Assembly: GCF_900963305.1 (NCBI RefSeq)
Contig: NC_042521.1
Span: 8,389,614-8,453,613 of the forward strand
DNA from: Echeneis naucrates
Taxonomy: Eukaryota; Chordata; Actinopteri; Carangiformes; Echeneidae
Reading direction: 5' to 3'
DNA: 64,000 bases
The translations under genes were made by a program, and so were the position numbers. Each line of letters opens with the position of its first letter. Positions within the stretch are counted from its first letter, which is position 1. Below the pieces are notes generated by a model. The model saw only the letters and a list, made by a program, of their open reading frames with translations, ran no database searches and was not told the origin of the DNA. Below, piece after piece: positions 25,801-39,700 of the stretch.

Positions 25801-28800
25801 GTCAGTCAGTGTTTGTTTTTCCTGATTGCTGCGTCTAATGTTACCATGATAACCCTGCTATGGTTATCAAAATGAATTAATAATTGCATCATCATTCATG
25901 TTAAGGGGATACAAGCAGGTTTGTGAGTCAGCAAGTCAGCTAGGATTGAAATGATTACTCCAACAGTTTGTCTAGTTGTATTAGATCTAAGTGCTTAAAA
26001 TCAAACCATTGTTGGAGATGCCCCCTGTTCTGCTGGATTATTTTTAAAAATAGCTTTTAAACTGGTTGTAATAATTGATGAGGTGCGCCATGGTCACATG
26101 TAGTCGTGTGGAACTGATTGTCCCTTCATTGATTTTACCGTAACAGAGCTCATTGGTGGAGTTGTCATGGAAAGTCAGCTCATCTGCTGTGTTTATGTAA
26201 CAAACACATGCTGCTAAAGATGTAAATAGTATCAGTGGACACTGTGAAATCTTTTATTTAAGCACAATAGATTTCCCCAGAAATTTCCCCCAGGGTTTTC
26301 CATTCCTGTTCCTTTACTTTCTATTTTAGCCGTGCTGACCTCTAGTGTTCTGCTGAGCTACTGCATCCGTGATCTCTTACTAGCAACTATAGCACCATCT
26401 TATTGGCTGTATTTCTGCTCTCGTAGTTACGCGGTCATTGCATTTGGCTGTGCCAGCTGCCCAAAGATCACCTGTGGCCGTGAGGGCTGTGGGACAGAGT
26501 TCTGCTACCACTGCAAACAGCTGTGGCATCCCAACCAGACATGTGACAATGCACGGCAACAAAGGGCCCAGAACCTTCAGCTGAGGAGTTTCAGGTCTTC
26601 ATCCCTCAGCTACAGCCAGGAGAGTGGAGCTGCAGGTAACAGGAAAATGCACAGAGTAACCTGACTAGTTTTCTGGTATTTAAATACACACACAGAAAAA
26701 GGAATGACACACATCTGTACCTTCAGCCATCAGCTATTTTCTCATAGTTCTGTGCAGGTGATTTCACATTACATAACATACACTGCAAAGATACTGCATG
26801 TTCAAAATGTCCTAACCTAACCCCCTCTAGGTGACGACATCAAGCCATGTCCTCGTTGTGCTGCCTACATCATCAAAATGAATGATGGGAGCTGTAACCA
26901 CATGACCTGCGCTGTTTGTGGCTGCGAGTTTTGCTGGTTGTGCATGAAGGAGATCTCTGACCTGCACTATTTAAGGTGAGAGAAAATGCCCAGTGTATTC
27001 AAAACTGCGTTTCTGCACTTGGTAGTCAGTACAGTTGTTCTTTATCAATTCAAATTTCTTAAAGTATTGATGAGTGTGGAAGTGTACGATTGACTGATTC
27101 CTTTCTAAAGCTTTCAACTGTAAAATGTGTAGTTATAATTCTAAATAAATACTTTGATCTTGGGTGTCATTTTGCTTCAACAGCACAATAAGAACCCCGT
27201 GTGTGCTTATTTTGTGCGTTAGTTGTTGAAATGGGACACATCTACCATTTAACAAGTTAACTAGTAATGTTTTTTTCTCAGACGATTATTGAAACCATAT
27301 TTGCTTATCTGAGTTTAACCTGACAAATCTTCTCTTTCCCTCTCTCGTTCCCGCCCAGTCCGTCAGGCTGCACTTTCTGGGGAAAGAAGCCCTGGAGCAG
27401 AAAGAAGAAGATTCTCTGGCAGCTTGGCACTTTGGTGGGAGCACCTGTGGGTATCGCCCTTATCGCTGGCATCGCCGTTCCCGCAATGATCATTGGCATT
27501 CCAGTCTATGTGGGCAGAAAGGTGAGAGCTGTTGATATGAAGTGCGCCAGCATCAAAAAAATGTGTCTGTGTCATTGATAAATATGCCATAATCCTGCAT
27601 TGCTTGTTTGTAAACTGAACGTCCGCCAGGATTAAATAACAGCAGCAGAACACAAAAAAGCTTTTCAAGTAATAAAAATCAGTTTCCCCCCTCAGATCCA
27701 TAATCGCTATGAGGGCAAGGACATCTCCAAGCACAAGAGGAACTTGGTGATAGCTGGTGGTGTCACACTGTCTGTGATCGTATCGCCTGTGGTTGCTGCA
27801 GTCACCGTGGGTAAGAAATAAGTGTTTTTCTCGCCATTCAATCTTGGCTTTCTGCTCCCACCATCTGTGTTTCATCTACACTTTAATAATTTATAAATAT
27901 TTTCTCTGTGGGCCAGTAGCAGAAACTGATTACTGTATGAAAACATCATCTTCATCTTTACAGCATTTGAAAAGAAATATGTTACTTACTAATTTTATAG
28001 TTTACAACTAAACTAAAATGTGAAACAAAATGTGTGCTTACATTGTGTTGTGTAGGCATCGGTGTTCCCATCATGCTGGCGTATGTCTATGGCGTTGTCC
28101 CGATCTCACTGTGTCGGAGCGGTGGCTGTGGAGTGTCAGCCGGCAATGGCAAGGGGGTGCGAATCGAGTTTGATGATGAAAATGACAACATAGGCAGCGG
28201 GGCTGCAGCCACAGGTGAGTGACTGATCAGATGAAGCATAAAAATGACAAGAGGCAAAAGAATGGGGCAAATAAATTTGATACATATCAGGCGAATAAGA
28301 ACACATTCAAAGAGATGTCATGAAATGTAATTATGGAAAGTTTTATTATTGTTTATTATTATATACGACATCCCATCCATCCTCATGTATGTATGTGTTC
28401 ACTCTCATACATTTTCCAAGTCTGTTTTTGCAAGTAGAAGTTACACCTGTGTCTGTCAGCAGCCTTTGTTTGTACACACCGATTATTCATAGCCTGAGAA
28501 ATGCCAAAATACTTGATGGCAGAAAAGGATTGGAGCCGTGTGTCTTTGGTTTCTCCTGTCGGTCTGCATTTGTCACTGTCAGTCATTGACGGCTTGGTGA
28601 GGTTGCACTCGTATTTTTTCTAGGAGGGGCTGAAAGAAAGGGATTGTATTTCTCACAGCTTCTGACACTACTGAGTGATAATTATGAAGCCAGGAGACAG
28701 CGGCTTTGACCTTCCCAGGATGATAAGGTGTAAGATTGGAATTCACACCATAGAATTTATCAACCTGTTGTTTCATTCAACATCTCAAAGGTTGCAAAAG

Positions 28801-30513
28801 TCAGTGAAGTTATAGATAAAAGATTTTAAGAATAAATTCAATTCTCCACTGCCTCCTTTCTGCTCAAACAAGCAGTTACTTTTTGTGACTACATTACACT
28901 GCCTCTTAGCTTGAGGATATCTGTTCCACTGACAGTCCAATCCTCTATAAACTTGATAAATAGACAAAATGACACATTTTTCCTGCAAATCTTTTCTTCA
29001 GACACAACCTCAGTGGCAGAGACACGGCTCAACAATCCCAGCATCGGCGACGGAGCAAGTGTCGGCGGTCTGACAGGCCTGAGCCTCAGCGTCAGTGGCA
29101 GTCACATGGAGCGCTGTGGCATGAGCTCCACTCAGCGGGACAACATGAGCGATAACGCCAGCACCACAGCCCTCGCTGGGACGAGCATCAGTGGAAGTCT
29201 GTCTGGCAGCTGCTACAACAGGTGGGCCTGTGCCACTTAATCACCAAAACTATTCTGACTGAATAACCATCAGAGATACTGCACAAACATAGTTAATTCA
29301 TTTCAAAAAGATGGTAGGGCTTTTTTTTTTTATGAATTATCACAACAAGCATGCAACAACTCATTTTGTCATCAATTGTTTATCACAGGATGGAAGTGCA
29401 AGCTGATGTCCAGAAGGAGCGCTGCAGTTTGAGCGGCGAGTCAGCCACTGTCAGTCTTGGAACAATCAGTGACAACGCAAGCACAAAGGCCATGGCAGGA
29501 TCCATCCTCAATGCGTATATGCCTCTGGAAAGGTCAGAAACCAACACATTTTCACCCTACTTGGTTGGTTGAAACAGAAATATTTGTCTCATGCGTACAT
29601 TGTTGTTGTTGCTCTGTGTGTGTGTGTATATTTTATGATTTGTGATTTGCATATAAATACATCTGGATGCACAACATAATTTTTTTTTCTTTTTTGCAGA
29701 GACAATAGTCTGGAAGTTCAGGCAGATGTGGAGTCCAAACAGGAGAAGGTGAGACACTGCAGCGCCAGTAGCAGCCTAGATGAAGTGAGCTGTAGCAGTA
29801 GCATTGCTGGCCTCAAGGGAGCTACTGGAGGCACATGCACGTGCTCGTGCCCCTCCACCTGCTGCTGTACTCAACACGACAACCAGTGCTGCCCTTCGTC
29901 TCCCTGGTCAAAGGAGCCATCTACTTCAGGGGGCAAAAAAAGCAGAGGAAAGCTCTGGAAAAGAGCACGTGGCAGCAAGGGAGGAACAAAAATTAGTGCA
30001 GCACAAGGAGATATGGATGCTCAGCTCCTGGAGCAGCACAGCACTAATTCCTCGGAGTCCGACTCTCCATCCCTGAGCGGCAGCCTGCCCTCTGTGGCCG
30101 ACTCACATTGCAGCCACTTCTCATCAGAGCTCAGTTGTTCAGACCCTGAAACCTCAAGACCAGCTCACGGCGCCTGCTCTGCCCCAATGGATGCCCACGC
30201 TCACTATCCCGCGGCTGCCTTCAATGACATCACCATAACACCCATGCCTGAGGTAGAGAACGACCGTCTGGAGCATTATCCATCTCAGAGTTCCCACGCA
30301 GCCTTCACCCACCACCTGCTGCATTCTGCATCTCCACCTGCTTCGCCAAAAGAGGGGAGCAGCGAGGCATTCCTGTATATCAGTGAGGATGCTGTTGCCG
30401 AAGTTGTCAATGTGGAGCCAGAGGAGGGTGAGAGCATGAAAGAGACCACCAACAACACTGCTGTACAGCCTGTTAGCCCGACAAGGAAACGCTGTATACA
30501 AACAGACATCTAG
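22817..30513 (+). CDS. rnf19a: RBR-type E3 ubiquitin ligase RNF19A (Dorfin), complete
   Basis: RNF19A is a membrane-associated RING-between-RING ligase that transfers ubiquitin through a RING2 cysteine thioester. Nine coding exons join in phase: 22817-23424, 26427-26635, 26831-26975, 27359-27521, 27696-27810, 28056-28214, 29002-29221, 29389-29532 and 29700-30513, giving 858 residues (human 838). In order: a basic Ser-rich N-terminus '[14 protein letters not shown]'; RING1 '[20 protein letters not shown]'; the IBR with '[20 protein letters not shown]'; RING2 '[20 protein letters not shown]' followed by the likely catalytic Cys; then two Gly/Val-rich membrane segments (around '[19 protein letters not shown]' and '[19 protein letters not shown]'). 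A long disordered Ser-rich tail ends 'CIQTDI' (human 'AIQTEI'). The tail also carries a Cys-rich patch, '[19 protein letters not shown]', unlike the human one. The 3' UTR is about 2.4 kb. RNF19B was considered; the tail motifs and the spag1 neighbour favour RNF19A. Confidence 0.95.
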
Positions 30514-32877
30514 AGCCACCACTCTTCACTCCTTCTGCGTTTGGCTTTGTCACCACAGCTAGCTCAATTAGCCTTATCATCTAATTTCTCTCTTGAGCAA
30601 AGCAGCCAATTCATCTTTCAAAGCTTGTGGTCAAGTTCAAGGTGTTTGGTCCTCTGTGGAGGGGGGAAAATTTTGTAAAGTCAGTCTCTTTAGGTCAGAG
30701 AGCGTTGAGGTCTAAGCTGGAGAGGGATTTGAGTGTAAGCTGGAGCACGGTACAGTCAATGGCGACAGTTTGGTTCTGTCATTCAGTGGCAGGACAAGAA
30801 GGTGAGTGAAGCTGGAACAACAAGAAGGTAGAGCTGAATGTTTGTGAACACGTGAAAAGCAGGATGTTGGAGTGCTGAGAGATTAATCTGGCCTTCTTTT
30901 AGATCACCTGGAGAGTCTGACATGTTAAATCTGCACCCCTAAATGGGTCTTTTTTTTTTTTTAAGCTCCAAACCTTTTCCTGATGCTCAGAAAAAGCAGA
31001 ACTGATAAAGCTGGACGCAAGCGAGTAAAATGTCTTTTCTATTCTAAATCGAGCTGCTATTATCAAGCATCACCATGTTTCCTTCATCGCAACTGCAAAA
31101 ATCTGGTTTTCTTCAGGGTTTGCATGTATCAGGGAGGAGGATGTCATCACTGTGGTCCACCATTGTGCCACCACTTCATTCTGTGACATCCTACTGGTGA
31201 GATACACCTCAGCTTAAGGATTGTCGAACCTTTTGTTGAGCATCTAAACATAAGTGGGACCAGTTCACAAAGTAACAGATTTTATTTTTCCATAATCAAA
31301 TATATAAAAAGTGATTATAATTGCTTTTGTTTAAAATGTGACCCTTCGTTTTTGTGCTATGTGTTTACTTATTTTTATTTTCCATTTTGGGAAAGTTAGT
31401 TTTAATGTTGAAGCCCTGTGTTGGGTCCAAAGCTTTTAGTATAATTGGGTGAGAATTGTGTTGACAAACACGGAAACTCTAGCCCTTCTTCCTGTTCAGT
31501 TATTGTACGTTAAAATTGCCATTTTGCTTAAAATAAGTCTTCACTAGCCCACATCTACAGTACTAGTATTTGTTTGTGCTTGCACCAGTGCAAAAAAATG
31601 TTTTAAATATATCATGGAATTGTGATTGCCATTTTGAGAAAAGGGAATTTTGTGTTTTTCCCTGTAAGAGGAGAGGTTAAATTTGTAGCATTTATGAAAA
31701 TCTATAGGGCTTGTTTTAGTAATCAGCCACTAAAACTGGAAAGCCATACAAAAAAAATTTGCAATAAGAAAATTTAAGTTACGTAAATATACTACAGTAG
31801 CAAATGTCAAGGAGACACAAAAACTTTATCTAAAAAATAAGTTTCTTGTGCGATGAGAGCACACACATCTTTCATTGGTTTAATATTCAGTAGTGAAAAT
31901 ACAATATGTTTCATGGTTGATTCTTAAATCCTTTTAAATGATTGATGCAAATAATTTTATATTTGTTGGACCCACGGTGCCTTCTGGGGAAAAATCCTTT
32001 GTATTATTGGTATTTTTAATTTCATTTTAATGTTCCTCATTCTGTACGTCTTCAAGTGATAAACATAAAAGTCATAAGAGAATGCATAATTTTGGCCTCT
32101 TGAAATGCTTGGGATGCACGAAAGCTGATGCTCAATACTCGGCCTCCTTGTAGCTTCTTTAGCCAACCAAAGACTGCACTCAGGCCACTGCGTTTTGCCT
32201 ACGACACTCAGTACTTTTCATGGAGTTCGATGGTTCCTTGAAATCTACTTTGAAATGCATCGAGAGTTCAGTCCATTAAGTTGAAAAATTCCTTCTGCAG
32301 ATAAGTCCTGGCAATGCAACTTTGGATTCAACCTAATTATGGGGAACTAATTTAGACCAAAATGGCAGAATTTGGAAAAGATTTCCCTGAAGTGGCCAAA
32401 GTCTCGAAGTTGGTAAAGTTTATGCACAGTTGGTAGGCTTGTCAGCCACTGTTGGCAATAAAACCCTTCTTATCCAGAGCAATCAGCATCGTGAGTGTCT
32501 GAGTGCAGTTATAGTGTGCCTTGTGTTCAGCATCTGCAGTGAATTTTCAGCCTGACCACAGTTTGCTCTGTTATCTCAGTCAGCCGAGCTCAGCAACAGC
32601 TGTCTGACAGGGAGAAGGCGGTCATTGCCAGAGCAGCAGTGTTTCTGATTAATGAGAAGGTTTTAATGCCACAAAAAGGCCTCCAGCTACAGGATATTCC
32701 CAAATTGTTTATGGTCCCAGTGTTGAATTCCTTTGAGTTTTATATTATTATTTGAAGACTAGTGCCAGGTCTATTTTTTTTTCCAACTTGGCCAGAAATA
32801 ATGTATGCTATTTGGAAAAAGTATATATTTCCTAATTATTTGCTTTATAATGTGCATGTACATGCATATCTTTAAAC

Positions 32878-32883
32878 AATAAA
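32878..32883 (+). terminator. rnf19a distal polyadenylation signal
   Basis: AATAAA about 2.4 kb after the rnf19a stop, followed by T-rich and GT-rich sequence. An earlier AATAAA lies at 32458-32463, so alternative 3' ends are possible. Confidence 0.55.
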
Positions 32884-33054
32884 ATTCTCAATCAAGATTT
32901 GCCATCTCCATATTTTGACATACATATTTTTTTGTTGTTTTGTTGTTGTCTTTATTTCAATTCAAGCCAGCAAGAACCCTCATATTGAGTCAAATCTCTG
33001 TAGTAAAGTGCTGTGAAGGTGCAGAAGGGGCACACTGAAGCATTCATATTTCAC

Positions 33055-33060
33055 TTTATT
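33055..33060 (-). terminator. Possible spag1 polyadenylation signal
   Basis: TTTATT, which is AATAAA on the minus strand. If used, the 3' ends of rnf19a and spag1 are only about 150 bp apart, tail to tail. Other minus-strand hexamers occur at 33711 and nearby, so the site is uncertain. Confidence 0.35.
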
Positions 33061-33099
33061 TCCACTTGCATTTTAACTATTTACATACAGTACATGCTC

Positions 33100-34800
33100 T
33101 TACATTCCAAAAAGCACAAAAAACATTGTCTGGAACAATTAAGCCTCACATCAAGTGTTTTCATTTCGATGAGATTTTATGCTTTTTTATTTTGACAACA
33201 CAAAAAAAGCAAGAAAAGGAGATTAACCAACTGTATAAGAAACAAGGCCTGTGGCACATTGTGCTATACAAAGATTCACACGTTTGTTTGTGTTGCAGAG
33301 CTGATGGGACATTTAAAAAAAAAAAGAGGACGTTTTAACAATGTGCTCATCCACACTTGTTTTTCATTCTAGTCAATTAGCTGCTACGCTAACAAGCTGC
33401 AATCAGATAAAATTAGTGACATCTGACTGAAACAGAACTGTGAACTTGGGTTTATGGTAAAATCATGGTTGTATGTTCAACAATTTGATTATTGTTCATT
33501 TTGACCTGTCTAATGCATTGTGGTTTTATTTTAATTTAATTTAATTTAATTTTTTTTTTTTTGGGGGGGGGGGTTAGGGTTAGGGTTGTTAACACAGAAC
33601 AGACTAAATAGAGAGGAATCCATAGGTGGGAGGTGAAGAAAAAAGCTAATTGACCTTCAGGACATAATTCCTCTTAACGTTTTTTTTGTGGTTCCTGTCC
33701 TATCAGTTCATTTATTCATGGGAATTTATTTTTACTTGGTCTGTGAGAATTTCTGCAAACATATCGAATGTCTTTTAATTGTTGCAGCACAGATGGTGTA
33801 GAGTATATTAATTGAATGAGATGCAGAAGTTTTGCCAAACTTAAATTCTGCAAATCATCAAGCAAACACAAAGACACATTCAGACTGAACCTGAGTACCG
33901 CAGTGAATCTTACTGTACGTCAGTAAGTGACCTTTAACTCTAAATTCAATACCTGAATATTCATCTAAATCCAGTAAACTGACAACTTTATGATTGACAA
34001 GGACTTCAGAGCTGATATCATAATTTAATAATTATTTCTTAAATTCCAATGATATTACGGCATCTTACTTCAGCCTGGAGGTCTAAAGAACAGATCTGGT
34101 GGAGTTCGTCAAACTAAAACAGCAGCATCACAGTTTAGCTGTGGAAAGTGTTTTTCTCCCACACTATATAATAATGATAATGATGGTTTATAAGAAGTTG
34201 TTGGCAGCAGATGTACTAACAAGTTAAAACATTGACATTTGTCTTTTATATTAGCTGCAATAGGTAGAAACCCTGGAAACATGAAGAATGTATCAGATAA
34301 TGACCTATTGATCTTTTGGGCCTTTTTTTTTTTTAGCTCATCTTATAATAAAGCTCAGTGCATCACTTTGGAACAGAACACTACATTTTTAAAATAAAGT
34401 AAGATTTTTTAATTGGCATATTTCATCCTATCCAGTAGAAATCTCAATAAGGCACACATTACACAATCTTTTCCTTCCCAGTTTTACTTCAACAAGTAAC
34501 AGTGCTCGGCAGCCCCGTACATGGATCTGCACGTACAGTATATTACATCAGAATGTGAATGATTTATAGTGCAAGCAGGTCAAGTACCTTGACATTAGCC
34601 TTTTTAAACAAAGCTGCCCATTATGTAAGGTTGTGCGCTCAGGACTTATGTGTAGTTTGCACACGTTGCAGATGGTGCAGAGCTCAAAAGCTGGTCGTCC
34701 AAGGAGCCCGTCCTCGGGAGTTAATGCCAGTCTTACTTACTCAAGCTGATGGCTTTATAAATCTTCTTTCCTCCAGAACTGCTGAGGTAAAGTATGAATC
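33100..34800. other. 3' UTR or 3' flank of the spag1-like gene, no coding exon seen
   Basis: A/T-rich DNA. I specifically looked on the minus strand for the C-terminal RPAP3_C-type domain exons of SPAG1 and found none; the frames here are short and featureless. It contains the T-run/G-run/telomere-like tract described separately. Confidence 0.5.
33550..33585. repeat. T13-G11 homopolymer junction followed by (TTAGGG)2
   Basis: Thirteen T run directly into eleven G and then two perfect vertebrate telomere units (33574-33585), preceded by TTTAA repeats. It is a G-rich tract with quadruplex potential. It is too short to be more than a telomere-like motif. Confidence 0.9.
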
Positions 34801-34845
34801 CATACCTGTTTCCTTCCTCCATGATTATCAAGCCACAAAGAGCCA

Positions 34846-36626
34846 TCAAACCTGTAAAAAAATCAGCATGTAGTTTCAGTTTATGTTTAGTGAATGTGAA
34901 ATAAAATGTCCGCAGTGAGTTACAATTACATAAACCTGAGAATTCCCCAACCAGCAACATTAAAACCCGCCAGCAGCAAAGTCATGCAAATTATAGCTAT
35001 AGTTAGTGTGAAAATGTGTGTGAGTGTGTACAGATAAATCTTACCCTTGGTGTGTGTGCGCTGTTGTCCATTAGGCTCTGTCGAAGCAAGCTTGTCACCA
35101 CCTCAAGTTCCTGCTCAGCCTCACGAACATTTGGGTCCAGCTGGAGGACTTCCTGGAGGTCACTGCTGGCTGACAGATAGTCCTGGATTTCAGGTCATAT
35201 GGAGACACAAACAGACACACACATATAGAAAATGCAAATAAAGGGATAATTAGACACACAAATCCTTCTTATTCAACATCTTAAGAGAAAAAAAAAAAGA
35301 AGAAGAAGAACTGGCAGTGTGTTTACCTTTAAGCCCTTATAAGCCAGGGCTCGTCTGTAGAAGGCTTTCTTGTTGGCCGGCTCCAGCTGCAGAGCAGCAT
35401 CACAGTCCTGTTTGGACTCTTTAAAGCGACTCAGTTTCAGGAGGCAAATGGCCCTGGAACAAAGTAAGGCAGAGTGAAAAAGTCAAAGACGACAGAATTA
35501 TGCTACTGCTAATAACATCAGGGACCAAACTATTAATTTTTTATATTATTTTTGAAATCATTTTACATATTTTTCAGACCAGACCAAATCTTCTTGTTCA
35601 TTGTTTTGTTAGATATCTGATAACACTTGATCTGGTAGAAGCCAGTTCAAAGATGAATTCTGGTATGAAGACACCTTCTAATTGTCAGCATCTCATACAT
35701 TTTTGTTTCATTCATAGGCTCCTCCATTATGAAGGAAGATCAAGGATGACCAGATTCCTGTTTGTAAGCCAATTATAGTCTATGTTATAAAACGATAAGA
35801 TCATTTTTATTTCACACTACGCTTTGATAAAATATGATCTGGAAACTCCTGAACTTTTGCTTCAGTTTTACAGCTGCTTTTTTGCTTCAAGACAGAGCTG
35901 CTCTCCCCTGTAGCTGCTGTACAACTTAGTATCATTAAGCTTGGTAGCATCTGACATATGAAGTGCCCTCATATGGTTTTCTGGTTTTTCTGGTTCTGTC
36001 TATGTGCCTCTAAAGCACACTGTGTTTATTTTAAAGTTTGATTCAGGGATGATTCAACACACAGAAATCAAACAGACCTACTTTGTGTGTGAGCATGTGT
36101 GGCGTCATGTTGCACACTAGGTTTGTTTCATGCATACCTGTTTGTGTAGATAGCACATTCATCTGGTTTTAAGATGAGACATTCGCTGTACTTCTCCAGG
36201 GCCTCCTGGAAGCGGCCCTCCTTGACCAGATCATTGCCTTTCTGTTTCAGCAGAGTAAACTGGGCCTCTTTCCTTCTGGCTGTTGATAAAAAAATCAATA
36301 CTGAAGCAGGTAAAGATTAATATAACATATAATGTTACCATTGTTAAGAAAATAGTCAACATCATTTTGATTTATCAAAACAAGCGGCAGTATGACCAAA
36401 TTGGACTTGATGAAGAATTAACTTTGTTCGTTACAGTTTATGGATATGTTACATATGTCAGGGTAAACTGTATTGAAAGTATTTCTGTTCAGCACAAAAG
36501 ATTTTCAGGAGTGATGAACGGATCCATCAGTCTATCAGCAGCAGTCTGAAGTGGCCAGAGGGGAATGGTGAACTCCTGCTTACTGAGCTCTCTGCTGTGC
36601 TGAGAAAGCTGCTATGTCTAACACAC

Positions 36627-36708
<82 letters not shown>

Positions 36709-39700
36709 ATATAATCCTGATGTGGCATTTAGCAGGGGACCCAAGTGCTGATATACAGTCTGTATTATTTAACCTGTGAGACAAGGCAGCTGAGTGAACA
36801 TCCTCTCTCACTCATCTGTCTGTTGGTAATGCATTCCTCTGTGATATAAACCTGACCAAAGATATGTATCTTTAAGACAATAACTTGTTCACTAAGGCAC
36901 AAGTTTCAGTTCACTGTCTACAGCACACGCTGAAAGTGGTAACAACTAAAAAGCCACACCCAAAAAGGAAAAAATGTGCCTATCACGGCCAGTCTTTGCA
37001 TAGTTTGCCTGTTTATAGACAATAAAACCATACACAGAACACAAGTGGGATGGAAGAGCAGAAAGCGCTCGGCTGCTTTAGCAATAAGAAGTGAGAGGGG
37101 TTGCAAGCATCGAGAGAGCCATAAGATTTTCAATTTCAATATCAGCAGCAGCTCTACCACAGTGGACTTCTTAATTATCTCCATCTCTTGAAAGCACCAC
37201 CCTCTGTGGTAAATGAACCCAGATCCAGCTCTCATGTAATTCCACAAACAACAAGAAACATTTAGAATTTTAGTATGAGTTCATTTTTTATTTTTCTTAA
37301 CTTAAATGTCTCTTTTTAACAGGTCATGCTTTTTTACTAAGCGTGGATTGAGATGTGAGCACTGTACATAACATATGATGTGATGTAATGTGAACAATGA
37401 AATTATGCTTTAGGCATTCAAAGTCACTTAAATTATCATTTCATAATTTTACTCTGTTTTTTTTTTTCATCTCTCTCATCTCTCGTTCATTTTTGTGATT
37501 AATTTACTTGTTTTCTAAAAACTTGAGTTCAGCATCCCTCCTTCAAAAGACATGACCCTGCTTCACTTGGACTAATGAATGTACAGAGGGGAAAGCTGGT
37601 AAAGTGACACTGTGGGAGTGAGAGTGGCCATTTGAGGAAGTGCATCATCTGTGCTTCTTACTGAAAACACTGAATCTCAACGTCTTCAAGAAGAATGAGC
37701 GCTTCAACTTGTTGTAGGTGTTTAACACTTTATAGGACGTGAACATCTATGATCTCACTCTAAAGACAACATTTAATATAAGATAACTGCAATTCTGACT
37801 GTCTCCCCAGCAACAGCAGTGTGCTATTCTGAGATAAGCTCTGTTCTGTTTATCTGCTACAGTCATTAGGTGTTGATGTATATGTGTGCCTATACACTCT
37901 GTGACCTGCGTTTTATCGGTGTACAACGGAAATCCTGTGTTTGTAAATACAAAATCAAGCCGTTTATTTTGCAGCTCTATGCTACACTGCATAGATAGAT
38001 TGAAATGGATTTGAAAGTATGATACAGGTGGAGTCTTCTGGTTTGTGTGAGCAGGAGCAGCCTCCAGGAAATCTGACCTGGATTGTTCCATTACAGCAGA
38101 ACTACACTGTGTAGATCTCATTCCCCTCTGCATTATTGATTAATAGTCCATCCAGACACACACACACATCTCTCAGCAGGAGTACCTTTACCAAGCTCCT
38201 GACTGCCTTCTGCACTGCTACCTTATGTTTACACTGAGAACTCATACATCGAGGGTATAACTTCAAATGTTTGGCAACCACAGTTACATAAGAAGACTTG
38301 TTTAGAAACAATCTGAATTACTGAATTCAATTATGCAGTCCAGGTATGAAGAAACAGTCATGCACATGTCAAAACAACAGAATGCATCACTTAGATTAAT
38401 ATCTCCTTTTCAAACCATTTAATCAGTTATATGTGCGATTGCTGTATCTGTGTATGGTGTGTGATGTATGTGAGCTTGTGAATAATTTAGGCAGAAACTA
38501 GGAGGCAGTGCAACCTTAACACTGTTTATATTTAAAATGCATGCTTCTGCTGTTCACACAGGAAGAAGTGATGTCACTCACCTTCCTCCTGTGCAGCTCT
38601 GGCAGCTCGGGCCTGAGCCTGCTCGATGCTGATTGGTTTTTGTCTGTGTTGCTCCTGGACGGACAGAGGGACAACAGGGATCTCTGGAAGCCTGTCCCGC
38701 CACTCGGGTCCGTCCTGCTCGATCAACATCTTGGTGATCCTGACAGATGACATAGATTCATTGGACACACAATGAGTTACTTGAACAAACAGAGTCAGTC
38801 AAGATAATAAGGTTTTCACGGATAAACTGTGGCGTCAAAATGATCCACACGGCATATGACATCTTATGTTTAAATATTTCACTCAATATAAATATTATAT
38901 CACTTAGCAAATGAAATTGCAGAACACATACAGAATGTGACAATCTCATATGATTCTAGTAAACACTGAAACTGCAATTCCTTGACAACTTCCGTTGTTT
39001 CTAAAAGTTACAGCAGCTGCAGTCTCTTATGTTGAGCTAAGCTGAGCTGACCTGTGGACACTGTCATGAGCCGCCTGCACTCCAGTGTCAATCTGCAGGA
39101 CGGTTTTATAATCCACGTAGGCCTTTCTGTAGCGCTCTAGTGACTCATAGGCCATAGCTCTGCGCAGCAGGGGCTTCAAGGAATAGGGTTGCAGCTCCAA
39201 AGCCCTAATAGGATCAGAGAGACGTAGAGACAGAGGATCAAACTCTACACTTGCACATGGTGTCACAGGAGTAAGTGGGCTGATCAGAAGCCCTCAATTC
39301 AAAAACACATGAAGGAGTATTTGCTTCAGACAGAGATTCTGAACCAACTATTAAAAACAAACCCCATGTATCCATAACTTCTGTTCCACAGACAATTTCT
39401 ATTTATAAGTCCATAAAAGACTTTGTGGAAAAGCTGAGTAGTGGCCAAAGACCTTATGGTCTAATTACAACGTGTATATGCCCTTTCTGCAGGCAGAATG
39501 ACTCCCTTCTGTCTGCTTTGGGTGCAGTCGAGGAGAGTTCAACAGTTATAAAATAACACAAGTCACAGCAGTAACAGTACATTCACTTGGAGACTAAAGG
39601 AATTCAAGCAAACACAACCTTACTGACCAATAAAGAAACTATCTGGTGATCTCACTTTGGTCATTGTGATTTGGGATTGAGGACCACAACCTCTCAGACC

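Noticed and set aside
27363-27875. 170-codon minus-strand frame
   Set aside because: It is antisense to two rnf19a membrane-segment exons and the intron between them, and has no recognisable features.
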